A stretch of DNA of 64,000 nucleotides from Hyposmocoma kahamanoa (lineage: Eukaryota > Arthropoda > Insecta > Lepidoptera > Cosmopterigidae). Shown here piece by piece: positions 11,901 through 22,725 of the stretch (position 1 is its first letter; the number at the start of each line of letters is the position of its first letter). The translations under genes were made by a program, and so were the position numbers. The stretch covers positions 1,683,716 through 1,747,715 of the forward strand of contig NW_020654289.1 in the NCBI RefSeq assembly GCF_003589595.1, given 5' to 3'. The notes beneath the pieces were generated by a model, which worked only from the letters and a program-made list of their open reading frames with translations, was not told the DNA's origin and did not search any database.

Positions 11901-11992
11901 AGTTTGTGAAATGTATTACTTACTCTTGATTTATTGTAGTAACTGTTGGTGTGCCTAATAAATAAATAAATAAATAAATAAATAAATATTGC
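8948..11992 (+). mobile_element. non-LTR retrotransposon (LINE, jockey/CR1 group), 5'-truncated
   Basis: The element consists of a long ORF2 remnant, a short 3' untranslated region and a terminal aaat microsatellite (about 11957-11990). The left boundary is set where the endonuclease reading starts, after a stop at 8945. It sits in sense orientation in the furin intron between 5858 and 13469. No target-site duplication was identified. Confidence 0.9.
9011..11707 (+). CDS. LINE ORF2: endonuclease remnant plus reverse transcriptase
   Basis: An uninterrupted frame, open from 8948, gives about 900 codons. The first part is the C-terminal half of an APE-type endonuclease: RRDRETTVHSDMVDGGGVMI, later IFGDFNLRKI, then a link to the reverse transcriptase. 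RT motifs are in order: GAGPDGIPP, NYRPISIL, the motif A YTDFSRAFD (near residue 530), SGVPQGSHLGPILF, and YADD (near residue 620). The last 150 residues carry the usual LINE tail with NSPVARKSN. The N-terminal third of the endonuclease is missing, so it cannot nick its target and is probably immobile, but the rest shows no stop or frameshift, which suggests a fairly recent insertion. The start chosen is nominal; no genuine initiator is expected. Confidence 0.9.
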   Translation: MHSDMVDGGGVMIAVSKKYRSKRIISEFNSTEDLWISIDIDVPNSCCIKQIAICAVYIRPPVSKTTLNDFMRSCNMFFDRWDSPVCIFGDFNLRKIKWPLHCQTGEISEVTSLEQSLLDFINLNHLKQYNLIENDSGRILDLVMADVPSCIVNKSSEVLSKVHPLHPPLHIILPLVGKEQLIYKDHPRFNFYKADYASINKHLANCDWEELFASAKDVNEMISNFYMFINETILNFVPVTKTKNKNFPFWFSRPLIKIYAEKEKIRKRFKKYRNPRDEIELNCLSARSEKVARLNYNDYVRCLESNIAKNCKYFWSFIKQKRGGKSNYPAVMSDGDIYCSDGDGVCNLFASHFKSVYEDNSQVIHDSIHNNSSVVDFVKNTDCFAKLCIAESEVSKCFKSLDKSKGAGPDGIPPVFISNCAESLAVPLTLIYNVSLSTGIFPSEWKMAKVVPILKSGDDELVGNYRPISILSAFAKLLEALVCPRIQNYFSKYLSVHQHGFTKGRSTSTNLVTFVETVAGAIDSNAQVDVIYTDFSRAFDKVSHSVLSEKLAKYGFGGSMLQWLVSYLNNRKFYVVVNGFSSDICTITSGVPQGSHLGPILFNIFVNDIPDIYKFSTPFLYADDLKLVKIINSANDIPLLQSDLDKLSFWCKANGMFLNAGKCSFIKFTRRLHVFPSAYTLEGTFLTEVDCIKDLGVIIDKKLTFKPHIDSTVNKASRMLGFVLRNSKIFRSVRAKILIYNGLVRSILEYGSVVWRPHYAVNSLHLERVQKRFLWHLSFSVGLAKKFKSYNRRLAHFKITSLSKRRLLLDMVFLYKIVRYKVDCPQLLGNLNFKIPARLPRSHVRLFHPPRRRTVLGCNSPVARKSNLYNDCSKHADIFIDSRLGFRNNILTFLGSTR

Positions 11993-12305
11993 AACGTCTA
12001 CGGTCTCGAAGGGACTGAAGAGGCGGGTGTCATCATCTTCTAGCCGTGCGAGTTTTTCTAACTACCTGCACTTGATCTTCATTATTTATTTATGCACTAG
12101 GGTTGTCACTAGGCCGACACACAATACTCACGACATCCGGTACTTGATGTCGTTTACATTTGCTGATAACTGGATCCTATGACGATGAATGCTTAAAACC
12201 GTCTTCTCGCTTGAAATTACTGTGTTTTTTATTTTCAATAGTTTCACATACGATTCTATTATAGTGATGACGTTCTATAGAAAGGATCTTCGGACTATGA
12301 AGCTC

Positions 12306-12365
12306 AATCCAGTGGTTTGGTCCTGATTCCAGTGGTTTGGTCCTGATTCCAGTGGTTTGGTCCTG
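12306..12365 (+). repeat. 20-bp tandem repeat, three copies
   Basis: Three head-to-tail copies of attccagtggtttggtcctg, the first with one base different. Near-perfect identity suggests recent slippage. Confidence 0.9.
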
Positions 12366-12414
12366 GGTTAACAGCTAGGGACATAGTTTTTTAGCCAATT
12401 TGATTAGATATTAT

Positions 12415-12640
12415 AATAATATAATAATAATTATAACGCACACACTCAACATAGCCCCGCACTAGGGAAACCCTGTGTCGCGGGTGCCATGGACATACAC
12501 ATAGACAACCACAAATTACACCCAAACTCACGAGAGAAATAAATGTAGGCCATACAAACATTTCCCCCGGCCCGGGAATCGAACCTGGGACCTCTGCGTG
12601 GCAGTCCGGCATGGTAACCGTTCGGCCACGGAGGCAGTTA
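12415..12640 (-). repeat. tRNA-derived SINE, minus strand
   Basis: Read on the minus strand: head with TGGCCGAACGG (A-box-like) and GGTTCGATTCCCGGGCC (B box), a body gtatggcctacatttatttc, and a tail of taa/att repeats. The same SINE lies in + orientation at 53655-53870, so head, body and tail order are confirmed by two copies. Confidence 0.85.
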
Positions 12641-12981
12641 ATAATAAATATTGTAATAATAGATTCGTAATGAATAAGTTATAAGAGAATTAGTGAATAT
12701 TTTTTATAGACTTTCAAAAGACGATTAGACTTACTTTTTAAAATAAATCCCTATAGCTGGATACATATCATTTCAAACATATACATTGCTAAATATAATT
12801 CTTGTGTTGACAGTCATTTACACGTTCGAACGAATTTTTAATGGTGCAATATAAATTATATATTTTTTTTTTATGAATGAATCTTAATTTTTTATTGATG
12901 GGTCAAAGTTCAATGGAAGAATAAATGGGTCCTTTAAGATATTGCCTATTTTGTAAAAATTGTAAAAAATATATTTGTAAA

Positions 12982-13306
12982 TGAAACTATTTTTCCGCAT
13001 TTAAATCGTGTATATTTGTCTTTTCAAACAAACCGACGTTTCGGGCCCTTGACAGGTCCCATGGTCACGGTTGACTGAGGTGGTACACTCTTCAACCAGT
13101 TATGTCTAATATTAATGCAAACCACCCTATTTTTTCACTATACTTACAATAGTTATTAATTAAATACCTTATTTTTAATTTTACAAAGAAAACATTCCAA
13201 TTTACGCTACAGTCAACCGTGACCATGGGACCTGTAAAGGGCCCGAAACGTCGGTTTGTTTGAAAAAACAAATATACGCGATTTAAATCCGGAAAAATAG
13301 TTTCAT
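12982..13306. repeat. foldback element, gtttcgggccc family
   Basis: Two arms of about 97 bases in inverted orientation: left arm carries caaaccgacgtttcgggccc and the right arm gggcccgaaacgtcggtttg, with the flanking gatttaaat...gaaaaatagtttc also mirrored. A spacer of about 130 bases separates them. Partial copies occur at 17400, 20690, 42895, 48030 and 52430. Confidence 0.85.
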
Positions 13307-13468
13307 TTCCTATGTGTAACAATCGCGAAAACCTAAGAACTCGATAAATATATTTGTGTTAATTAATCTTTTTATCTACCTTTTAAAAAGCTTGACTTCA
13401 AAAAATCTTGTAATGAGTTATCAACATTATCAACTAAATAATAACTAACTAGTTTAAAAATTTCGCAG

Positions 13469-13692
13469 TGGTGAGAACAGCCAGGCCTGAACGACTGAGC
13501 ATGGGTGGAGAGTGGCTGGTAAACGGCGTCGGCAGGAACGTCAGCCACTCTTTTGGGTATGGCCTGCTGGACGCAGCCGGCATGGTGCGCCTGGCAAAGA
13601 CCTGGAAGACTGTCCCGCCCCAAAAGAGGTGTGAACTTACGGCTCCAAGACCGCAAAGAGCCGTACCACCGAGGTCCACAGTTACTTTACAG
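13469..13692 (+). CDS. furin exon: end of catalytic domain and start of P domain
   Basis: The acceptor is tttcgcag and the donor is cag followed by gtatga. Two bases finish the split Val codon, then 74 codons read to a phase 0 end. The block begins VRTARPERLSMGGEW and contains NGVGRNVSHSFGYGLLDAA, the highly conserved last helix of the furin catalytic domain. KTWKTVPPQKRCEL follows, the linker into the P (Homo B) domain that is needed for folding and calcium and pH behaviour of the protease. The end, RSTVTLQ, is the first P-domain beta strand. GC content is well above the flanking intron. I see no frame damage. Confidence 0.95.
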
Positions 13693-14335
13693 GTATGATT
13701 TTAAGATGTAGTTATACTATACCAGTAAATATTGATTACTTAAACATGTTCGGAAATGTATGCATTACTTTCAAAAAACGAACACGGAAAGTTTGTTATT
13801 TACGGAACACTTCTATAAATCTAATAATTAACTACGTAAACAGGCATAAGAGAAACTAGAACTGCCAAGTGTTCATAATTGCGAGATTTATAAAAACCTG
13901 CCTATAAAATAAACTAAAGTGCTTTGGTGTTATTTTCTGCTTTTTTGGCCTCTTTCCTATGTTCTCACGCACGGACTTCTTCTAAGGATACCAAAGTCCG
14001 ATGGACTGGTCCGATGCGCATAGAAGAGGATTTCACGTGTTTTCCAAGGGTTGTGGTTTGATGCGAAGTGCAAGTTATATTGTGATATTTTTCTATACTG
14101 TCAGCAAGAGATATTGCTACGTAACATTCTCATCCATGTAACTTACAAAGAAGGCAATCTACAAACTTTATAAGACGAATGTCATACAAAAAAAAAATTA
14201 ACAAATTCGATTACATCTTTTTTATTTTTATAAGTAACTATGTTTACGTAACTTTTTTTTGCGACGAACAAGCCTTTGAGTACAGATCAAAAGAACTTGA
14301 AAATTTAATACTCCCACATCAATGAACTAATGACT
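13693..14335. other. furin intron, nothing recognised
   Basis: AT-rich, no motif seen. Confidence 0.4.
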
Positions 14336-14339
14336 AAAT

Positions 14340-14695
14340 TGACCTTTACGCCCATTCTTCCTTAAAATTAATCTCCATTGCTCATTCGTAAGGCAGACTC
14401 CTTGTGAAAAATGAGCAAGAAACTCTAGGGGTTGCTCTTTGTAAAAATATACATTTGAATACATTTATCATTACAATATTTAATTTGAACATCTTAGATC
14501 GAGAATACCGGAAAGAGTTAAACGGCACACTACCACGGATTTTTGTCATCCAAGTACGCAGAAGCTGTGTAATAACCTTTAGTATAAAGTTTTTATTTCA
14601 CTATAGTTTTAAACCTCGTAAATGGCAAATTTTGAATATCAATCGGAATCTTATAATAGAAGCAAATACATTACCCCTTAAATGAATTTGAGACT
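14340..14695 (-). repeat. LINE 3' end, minus strand (FYNKIP tail family)
   Basis: Contains ggtggtagtgtgccgttta and other blocks, in reverse, that match the copy at 61899-62330, including ccacggatttttgtcatcc and actctaggggttgctcttt. Coding in the minus strand is degraded here. Other fragments: 26178-26345 (+), 53870-54115 (-) and 55265-55325 (+). Confidence 0.7.
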
Positions 14696-15279
14696 TTATC
14701 ACACCCCGGACACTCCATAAAACGGCCGAAAATTATTTGCCTACTACTACTACATACAGCAAGGAGCTATCTGCACACGCGCAAATGTGTGCGTGAAGTG
14801 GCAGGGTTACTTTTACTGTTATCTATAATTCTATATATGGAATTCTTATAATTACACATGTTCATTACTTATTTGTATCGATACAATATTATACTTTTCA
14901 TAAATCACTAACTAGAATAATATTGAAGATTTATTTGAAAAATACATTAAAAGCACTTACAATGTTACATTTTGGATAAATACCTTTAAATAAGGTAACC
15001 AAGGTATTTGAAATTGCGTGTCCAAGTTTAAACATTACCTAGTTAATAATTAGGTATATTCATCACGTAATATTTATCGGCAACACAAGTTGAAAATTCG
15101 GGAAGCCTTGTCTAGCTCACAAGTTATGGCGTCTTATTATATTGATATAATAAATCTGTATTATATATTACTCTGCACTAAAGAAAACAATAACTGAACA
15201 AGTCTCAGACATAAGTTTTTTACTTACTTCGTTTCATCTTTCAGAAAACGATAGAAACTCTCTTTATCCCGTTTATGTC

Positions 15280-15440
15280 AGCAGTAATGCGTTCCGGTTA
15301 GGGTGCTGGTGAAATTACAGACATGTGGGACTTGTCAACTTGTGTCTCAGGGTGACGGACGCAGTGGCAGTGCCCCTCAGATCTTTGCGATTTCACGTTC
15401 AGAGTGGCACTACAACTGTTAAGTCATCGCTGTGCAGCGA
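15280..15440 (-). repeat. dispersed repeat D (ggcagtact family), minus strand
   Basis: Reverse complement of aagttgacaagtccc, caccagcacc and gaacgca; one of at least nine copies in the window. No coding capacity recognised. Confidence 0.75.
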
Positions 15441-15674
15441 TGACGAGGCAGACCAAGGAGATGGCGAGATGACTTACACGCATATATAACAGAAGGGCCT
15501 AATATTGCGTCAAACAGGGAACTGTGGAAGTCGAGAGGAGAGGCCTTTGCTTGGCAGTAGGATATAGCAGTCTGATTTAAAAAAAATACTGCGAAGTGGT
15601 GCGCGTGTCATGGCAGTTGTCAGTGGCGCTGCAACTGCGCTTCTAAATATTGTATGGAAATTAGTAGTGGCCTG

Positions 15675-15890
15675 AGATGGGCAGTGGGTTGAAACCAACC
15701 CGCCCGGGTTTTAACCCATTTCAGCCCAATGTCGTGGGCAGGAACTTCAAAGTTAGGAGTTCAAATTTAATATCATTAAATTTGAACTAAACGCAATTTA
15801 CAACAAATATTTAGTTGTAGAGTTTTTCCCTTCGATTTCGGGTATTAATCCGATTTAAATCCGGCTTAACAAAACGCCGAAACAATGCAG
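15675..15890 (+). repeat. repeat with gggttttaaccca and ccggcttaacaaa ends
   Basis: Starts cagtgggttgaaaccaaccc and ends tccggcttaacaaaacgcc. The same start and end blocks flank the 42728-43425 region, so this is a second copy of the same element, much shorter inside. Confidence 0.6.
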
Positions 15891-16509
15891 CCATTACAGA
15901 AGAAGCGCTTCTTTAAGTGTCTAATTTGAAGGCCCTATTTCTCCGCATCTCATAATTATCCTTGTATTTGGTACCGCTTTAAAAAATATCCATACGTATA
16001 CCTATCAAATTATCGGCACATTATTGGTCCAAGGTGTTCATATATCAACATTGTTAAAACAAAGGATTCTCGCAAAGTTTCTTTGCCAAATCTTATTTAT
16101 ACTGTCTCACATTGGAGTTGAGAACTTCGAATACAAACATACGAGTCGTTGGGGGATACAACGTCTGAAGTTGTAAGTAGAAAGTATTGTTATTTGCCGT
16201 ATCAGTAATTTGAGAAGTAGGTGTTTTAATAGCACGTTTTTGTTTTTTATCTGTTTACTACAAAGTGTAGATTACCGCTTAGAGGATTACGTGGACGAAA
16301 CTTTTGCCAAATTACTATTGAGTGTTATATAAAGACAAAACGTTTTGAATCGTCATCCTATTTAAGAGCCACATTCTTGTCTCTGTAGCCCCTTCTCGGT
16401 CGATAAAGACAAAACAGCTGCAGCACGAACAAGTCGTGAGTCTGGTGGTAAGTGACACGCCTATCCTTAACAGTTGCAGTACCACCAAGAGCTTTGAATC
16501 ACTGCGCCT

Positions 16510-16820
16510 TTCACCCTGAGATATATCTGCCGCCAAGCAGTAATATCAGCAGTAATGCGTTCCAGTTTTGAAGGTTAGGGTGCTGGTGAAATTTCAGACA
16601 TATGGGACTTGTCAACTTGTGTCTCAGGGTGACGGACGCAGCGGCAGTGCCCCTGAGATCTGTAGTTTACCATCAGCCGCACGACTTGATCGTCTCGTCA
16701 CTTGATATTATAAAAAAAAAGACATAAGTTGACAAGTCCTGTAATTTCACCAACAACTTTCGAAACCAGAACGCAGTAATGCTCACATTACTTCTTGGCA
16801 GCAGAAATAGGTAAGATGGC
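16510..16820. repeat. two inverted copies of dispersed repeat D
   Basis: Minus-oriented copy 16510-16680 faces a plus-oriented copy 16715-16820 with a short spacer; both contain the acttgtcaac / gttgacaagt and gcagtaatg blocks. Confidence 0.7.
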
Positions 16821-17073
16821 CAGTACCACTTTAAAATATTTCCATAATTGCATAGCATTGACTTTCTATATACAACGCATTTTAAAACACGTCGGAAGTT
16901 ATTTAAGCGAGTAAGTTCGCATGTACCTACCGGACTTTCCATTTTGCGTCTTTTTATAGAAGTACTTATAGAAGTAGAAGCGATCTACTTGCAATTACTT
17001 CCCTTTTGGACCGACCCTTTGCCACGCCCCTGGATTCCGTTACAAATGTTTAACGAGAGCCTATTTCTCTTAG

Positions 17074-17213
17074 CTGGATGTGGGCGTGTGTCCTGGAGTG
17101 AACTACTTGGAGCACGTACAAGCTCGCGTCTCCTTATCCGCCGCGCGCCGAGGTGACCTGCGCATCGCTCTGACATCGCCCGCCGGCACCAGGGTCACGC
17201 TACTAGCACCCAG
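17074..17213 (+). CDS. furin exon: P domain centre with RGD
   Basis: The acceptor is ctatttctcttag and the donor is cag followed by gtaaatg. The exon starts in phase 0 (the previous exon ends in phase 0) and ends two bases into a codon. It reads LDVGVCPGVNYLEHVQARVS and then ARRGDLRIALTSPAGTRVT with LLAP. NYLEHVQ and the RRGD motif (17146-17157) are P-domain hallmarks; in mammalian furin the RGD is conserved although integrin binding is not its established role. A longer open reading in another frame over the same DNA has no family likeness and is a shadow. Confidence 0.95.
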
Positions 17214-17399
17214 GTAAATGATACTTATTTTTAATTTCTTAGGGTCCACTGAAAATCCACGTCACAGCCTTTTCTCGGCATTAGCATTCGCCGTGTAGAT
17301 CCTGCTGAATACGCCACCGCCGCACACATATATTTACTCTAATTATGTTGAATATTAAATGTTCATGTGTGCTTTGTTGTTATTTATGATCTATTATTA
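17214..17399. other. furin intron, nothing recognised
   Basis: AT-rich intron sequence following donor gtaaatg. Confidence 0.4.
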
Positions 17400-17470
17400 T
17401 GAAATGAAACTATTTTTCCGGATTTAAATCGCGTATATTTGTTTTTTCAAACAAACCGACGTTTCGATTT
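17400..17470 (+). repeat. single arm of the gtttcgggccc foldback family
   Basis: Ends exactly at cgacgtttcg, with only the outer arm present. Confidence 0.75.
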
Positions 17471-17773
17471 TATTTTTATTTCATTTTTTATTTTGTTTCA
17501 ATTTAGCTTTTTTATATATTTCTTATTGTGTATTTTTGTGTTGTGGTGTAGTTATAAATGATTCATATTCTATTACATTATTTAATGAACAAAGTGTCTT
17601 CACCATCTTTATACTTACAAATGTGTTATAGGCAGTACAAAAGCCAATTACAGAAACTCACTATGCATATAAAATGTGTGATATTATGGTTACATTGGGT
17701 AGAAAAATAAATTTCAATTGGCAAATATAAAAACAGAATCCATAACTAACTGTAAATTACTGTTATAAATTGT

Positions 17774-17822
17774 CGGGTGTGTATCTGTGTATGTGTGTGT
17801 GCGTGTGTGATGGTGTGTGAGT
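17774..17822 (+). repeat. GT-rich microsatellite
   Basis: Imperfect (GT)n with interruptions, gtgtgtatctgtgtatgtg and onwards. Confidence 0.8.
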
Positions 17823-18435
17823 CTTCTGCCTCCCCCTCTTTCCTCAAGGAATGTACTAAAAAGGTAAACCTAACAAAAAAAAAGAAACCGCTCGCATCGT
17901 TAGTGATTGCTACTCTGTTAACATAGCGCACGACATCGACGCAAATACAATTGTTTAAGAAAATAAGTTAATGTAAAAATACTTACTATAATTATAAATA
18001 AAAATATGAATTCAGTGCTACCATGTTAGCGTTTGAACGGCAACGTTTACGTTAGTTTTTATTGTAAACATCCAAACACAGTGCTATTCACCGGACTTTG
18101 TTTGTTTAGTTAAAATGAAACTCGTTAATGGCATTTGAATATTTATAATTATTGTGTAAAGAACGTTGCGAAAATGTTTATTCATTAAAATACAATTATG
18201 GTTTTTGTTTTTTACTTTCTTTCTGGCTTGTTCATCCAGTTTTGTTCTACATTCTATATTGTTTTTCTACATGCCATGCCAACAGAACTGTAGGTATAAG
18301 TTAGTTTAATTTTTGTTAGTTTAGTTAGTAAAATTAAATTACCGCCATTAATCTACTACCGTAATTTTTTTTAATGATCCAAAATGACGACGAATTTGCA
18401 CGTGCGCCCGTCCCGCACCCGCGTGTGGTGTTATG

Positions 18436-18590
18436 TCATCCATATAAATACACGGAATGACACCCGCCGCTCTCCCGACCCGACACGCGCCCGACCCCAC
18501 ACGCGCACGACCCGACACGCGCCCGACCCGACACGCGCCCGACCCGACACGCGCCCAACCCGACACGCGCCCGACCTGCACCATCTTGCC
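18436..18590 (+). repeat. GC-rich minisatellite, 15-16 bp unit
   Basis: Six to seven units of cgacccgacacgcgcc after a lead-in atataaatacacggaat. The same lead-in and cgacccgac string occur at the edges of the foldback element at 54555-54975, so the array looks like an expanded end of that element. Confidence 0.85.
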
Positions 18591-18599
18591 GTCAGAAAT

Positions 18600-19320
18600 A
18601 TGTCAAGTACTTACCTGGACACAATCTTTCACAAGGAGGTCTACTACTACTATTTCAAAGTCTTTACATTAAAAAATAACAATTCGTACAAAATATAAAT
18701 AGCCGAATTACTTCTACCAAAAAATCTTACTTAAGATTACGAAACACTAATTATGGTAGGACACTTACGAAGTAAATTGTAGTTGTGTCTTGTTTATACG
18801 CGTTCAAGCCACTCCTACGAGAGTGGTGGTAATTAGGTAGTTAATTTTCCGGCAGGCTGAGCGGTGCGGTTCCCACGGGGAGTGTTCAGTTTGCACTGGC
18901 TTTTGAAGACTCGATTCCTGGTATAGCATTACAATAGTAATTTCAAGTTAAGATTGGATGAGGAATTTGAAGATGAAGATACAAACTGAAGACATATACA
19001 ACTTATTTGTACAACTAACAACGTTATAAGCCTTTCGTGCTATAACTAACGTATGCATTTTGAGATATTGGCACCTAATGTTTTACTGTAACCTAAAAAC
19101 ACATATAGTATTTTTGCTAGCGCCTCCCCCAGCCCAGTCAGCTGGAGGAAATTTTTCTTTGTTATTACATTTTCGTATCAGTAAAAATAATAACATATTA
19201 GTGTAGAATTTTTGCAAAATGTAGGTATATCATTAACGTGGTTAAAACATAAAAATATTTTAAAAAATCATCAAAAGTGTATTCTGATATTTGAATTACT
19301 GATGTTAATGCATTCTTCAA
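18600..19320. other. furin intron, nothing recognised
   Basis: AT-rich, up to the acceptor at 19323. Confidence 0.4.
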
Positions 19321-19323
19321 CAG

Positions 19324-19442
19324 AGCACACGACTCGTCTCGCGCAGGGTTCAATTCTTGGCCCTTCATGTCTGTCCACATGTGGGGTGAGTCGCCACTCG
19401 GCATTTGGCAACTTGAAGTCACCAACGAAGGACGTTATATGG
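19324..19442 (+). CDS. furin exon: P domain, late beta strands
   Basis: One base completes the split Arg codon, then the frame reads [20 protein letters not shown] and [19 protein letters not shown], plus one base before a strong donor gtaaga. The R-x-HD, GF-x-WPFM, HxWGE and G-x-W-x-L-E motifs are the standard order in the second half of a furin P domain. The acceptor cattcttcaacag is acceptable. The phase 1 end fits both the exon at 21042 and the exon at 23456, so this is the branch point for the alternative splicing proposed downstream. Confidence 0.95.
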
Positions 19443-20005
19443 GTAAGAATGATAATTGTTATCTGGCCAATCACGTACCTTTCAATTCTAAAGTAAAGCG
19501 ATGTAATTGGTCAATTTAATAGTGCGGGCTTACAAGGGACTTATTCAACTATTTAAAATAACTTGAGTAACTATGGTTCCTCTCTGTACATCTGAATAAA
19601 ATAAAATTCATCTATGTGTTCAGTATTTACCGTACATATATATCTCGTAGCTCTTTGTGTACTAATCTATGTATTATAGTTCATATCACGTGACATGGGT
19701 ACGGTGACGTTTGAGCTTTGAAGTTTCTAGAGATGTAGTGATGTAAAATCGAATGAAAAGAAAATCGATTTAAATATCTTATCCAGATAGTTTGTAATGA
19801 AGAGAGAATCGATTTAGCGACTATAGTCTAAGAATAAATTATAAACAAAATAAAAAGGATCAATTGTTACGTTATTAGTTACTAAAAAACTACACATCAA
19901 ATAAAAAATCAACAACAAACAAACAAATCAACAAAAAAAGTATAAAATCAATAGCAACGGAACGAAATCTGAAAAATATCTCCAAAAACATCACTTAGCA
20001 TTCTT
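19443..20005. other. furin intron, nothing recognised
   Basis: AT-rich with A-rich runs near 19860-19980; no motif. Confidence 0.4.
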
Positions 20006-20009
20006 TTTA

Positions 20010-20325
20010 TTAATAATTTTGACTTGGATACAAGTCCTTTGAGCCATGTCTTCGTTTAATTATGTTTCTGTAAATATGGCCGCCACAAAGGGGATAGGCA
20101 ATTTGAGGCGGCGTGTTTGGATTGACTCGGGATTCCTTAGAACGGGCCGATACGGGTATTTTAGTTCGAGATTCGTATAATTTCACGTTTTAATCTTCTA
20201 TTAAGGCACAATAGCACTATTATATTCTATAATACTCCACTTTAAACTACATTTCACAAAATAATTGATAGTCAAAATAAAAACGACACTTCCCTCAAAA
20301 AGGCCCAGATCGAATCCCATTCAAG
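20010..20325 (+). repeat. repeat G, copy 1
   Basis: About 300 bases almost identical to 31095-31400, from cttggatacaagtcctttg through gccgccacaaaggggata to the end near cgacacttccctc. CpG content is higher than the flanks. No open frame of note. Confidence 0.85.
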
Positions 20326-20689
20326 GTGTATTAATGCACACGTATTAATGCGAGATACACAATAATTCGATTTATCGATTCTATGGTGTAAATCTCTATG
20401 GATAAATATTCCGTTTTACGCATCAAGTAGTTGAAGTAATTTATTTTTATCTTTATCATTTCAGTTTCTATCTAATTTACAATTGAAACAAATATTGTTC
20501 GTTTTTGATATATTATAATAAATTTACTATTTATTGTTGTAACCTGATTATGAGAGTAATTAAATATATGCAACATCAAAATGTTAAATGTCACAGTATC
20601 CAGCCTACGTGGAATGGACTATTATTTGTAACTCCAAGCACTTTATCCGTCTTAATGGGATTTCTTTATTTGCTCACTTAAATAGTAAC

Positions 20690-20845
20690 TATTTGGAAAT
20701 TGCGCTATTTTTTCGGATCTAAAACCGCTTCTATTTGTTTTTTCAAACAACGCAACGTTGGACACTTTACAGGTCTCATTGTTACATTTGATTGTAGACT
20801 ATAATCGATTGTAGATCCGAAAAAATAGTTTTTTGGAAAACCTGT
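20690..20845. repeat. decayed gtttcgggccc foldback copy
   Basis: Outer arm tttttcggatct is mirrored by gatccgaaaaaatag at 20814; the middle has lost most of the conserved core. Confidence 0.6.
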
Positions 20846-21041
20846 GTAACTGTTTGTCTAAGCTGCATGCTCTGGGATAGCAAACCGGTTTTACTGATGT
20901 ACCTTGTAAACACTATAGTCAAAATAATAAAATAACAAACTAGCATTATGTAACTGGGGAACATATTTCAAAAATTCCTGAGAGGCGTTGGTCTGAAGTT
21001 AAGAGATATTCGTGCACATGTAAACCCACTTTCGGTATCAG

Positions 21042-21506
21042 GTCGGGCAACATTGCAAGATTGGTCCTTAACGTTGTACGGGACCACCACACCCGCTGCC
21101 AAGAATGACCCCATGCCATCCAGGAACCCAATAGTAAGAAATAAAGCAAACGCAACAAGAACCGTCGTAGTGCAAGCCGGACGAAAGAACAACAGAGGAA
21201 AGGCTGTCTCTGTCATGCCTACGTACACCGTAGGCCTGGTTAAGAGAAAAAAGAACAAGAACTCAAAGAATCAGAATCGGAATTCAAAAAACAGAGCCGA
21301 TAAAGAACAGCGGCAGCGGCCTGCGACGCGCTCTCCAATAGAGAGCTCGACCGTTAAATTGACGTCATCGACGCCAGATCTTAGTCTCAACTTGCGAGGG
21401 GACTTGGCGGACCCTTTGGCCGAAGCGCGAGATCGAAAAATGTCCAGCCTGTTCGAGCAGTACCCGAAAATCCAGCGGATATATCCAGCGCCGCTCCAAG
21501 CCAACG
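21042..21506 (+). CDS. furin cassette exon: alternative P-domain end plus basic linker
   Basis: Acceptor ggtatcag, then GT completes a Gly codon and the frame reads RATLQDWSLTLYGTTTPA, the last strand of a furin P domain. A hydrophilic, strongly basic stretch follows (VKRKKNKNSKNQNRNSKN and Arg/Gln runs), then SSLFEQYPKIQRIYPAPLQA. A donor-like g/gtacct at 21507 gives 465 bases, exactly 155 codons, phase 1 at both ends, so the exon can be included or skipped without changing frame. If the donor is not used the frame runs to a stop at 21575-21577 and would give a different C terminus. As I recall, Drosophila furin 1 has a comparable long linker between two similar YGT strands, which favours inclusion. 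The 3' boundary is the least certain part. Confidence 0.75.
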
Positions 21507-22236
21507 GTACCTACCTACTGGGTGGCTGCATGTTCTGCGATTCGTATTGCGTCGTTTTATTTGTTCGCCTAGTTTGAACTGCACGTCAATTACCGTTGTT
21601 CCGCCGTCCGCCGCTCTTTGCATGCCGTGTGTTGCATTGTTTAAATTTTATTTCGTAGTCGAGGTTTGTTTAATCAAAGAGTTTCGGCGAAACTGTTTGT
21701 TGTGACTGTCCTGGCTTAACACAGTAGGCATTGTTATCTATTTATTCTGTTTTGTTTGGATATTTTCGTTCTGCCGTAATTATATTTTATTTTTTTAATA
21801 CGTAGACTGTAGTTTTTTTTGCTTCGTAGTTGATTTAGTTTTATGGATTGTGTATATAATTTTTATGTCTACTTATATTTAAGTTCCTCCTTTGTGGAGA
21901 ATCCATTTTACGTCTCAGTTTAAGCTAGTTTTCCAAGGGTTATGAACCTTCTTTGACATGCAGGTTCCATAACGCTGTTTTCATTCACCGTTATCCTGAC
22001 TAATATTATATACACTTAAGGAAAAAACAAAGTCCATTTTTTCATAACAATAACAACAGTTTTATAACTTCAAAACACGATAACTCACAGCACTCCGGTT
22101 CGTCTGTTTTGAAGTATTTTTAAAACTTGACTCACCAGGCGGCTGTAATACTTTTTTTATTTATATCTATGTTCATCTGTCAATATATCGACTGCTGTCA
22201 GTCAAATGTTGAATTTGACAGGATTATACTCCGTCT
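21507..22236. other. furin intron, nothing recognised
   Basis: Continuation of the open frame to 21577, then AT-rich intron. Confidence 0.4.
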
Positions 22237-22725
22237 AACCATTTATTTAATTTTTGACATATGCATGCCTCCGAAGTTCCGTAATTATTGACTTACAATC
22301 ATAGACAAAAAATGCAATACTTCCTGGACTCTTATTTTTTAATTTTAGTGAAGCGACGTGCTCTTTCGCTCTGATATTTATCGAGTCAACAGATTACGTA
22401 AGGAAGATTATTCAAGTTGATAAATTTTGGTATCTGTCTAATAAATTATAATGAAATGAAATAAATTATAAATAATTATAATAAATTCTTATTGTTTATT
22501 ATAAAGAATCGTCGGATTCTTCTCCATATGAACGGGAATCATAACTTGAATCCTCGTTAACATTAATTATTAATTTTCGAACCCGCTTTTTTGAAACCGC
22601 TCACATTCACGATTAAAACTTCATCTTATATAAAATCGATTGTTATAAAAAATCTAATCAGAAACGCATTAGTGATATCACTAATTTGATTACAATTCGA
22701 GCTGTCAAAAGTTAAATAAATGGTT
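22237..22725. mobile_element. MITE H, copy 1 (TIR aaccatttatttaa)
   Basis: Terminal inverted repeats aaccatttatttaa-tttttgaca and tgtcaaaagttaaataaatggtt differ at one position over 23 bases. Length 489. The interior matches 30720-30880 and 31570-31873. I could not identify a target-site duplication. Confidence 0.8.

Noticed and set aside
16848..17156. 102-codon + strand open frame overlapping the P-domain exon
   Set aside because: Different frame from the conserved P-domain reading, no motif; a shadow of the GC-rich exon.
18348..18698. Arg/Gly- and Arg/Pro-rich open frames over the GC-rich array
   Set aside because: Translations of a tandem repeat, readable in several frames without family likeness.
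21134..21139. gtaaga as an earlier donor in the exon starting at 21042
   Set aside because: It would end the exon in phase 0, which does not fit the phase 1 acceptor at 23456; the open frame also runs far past it.
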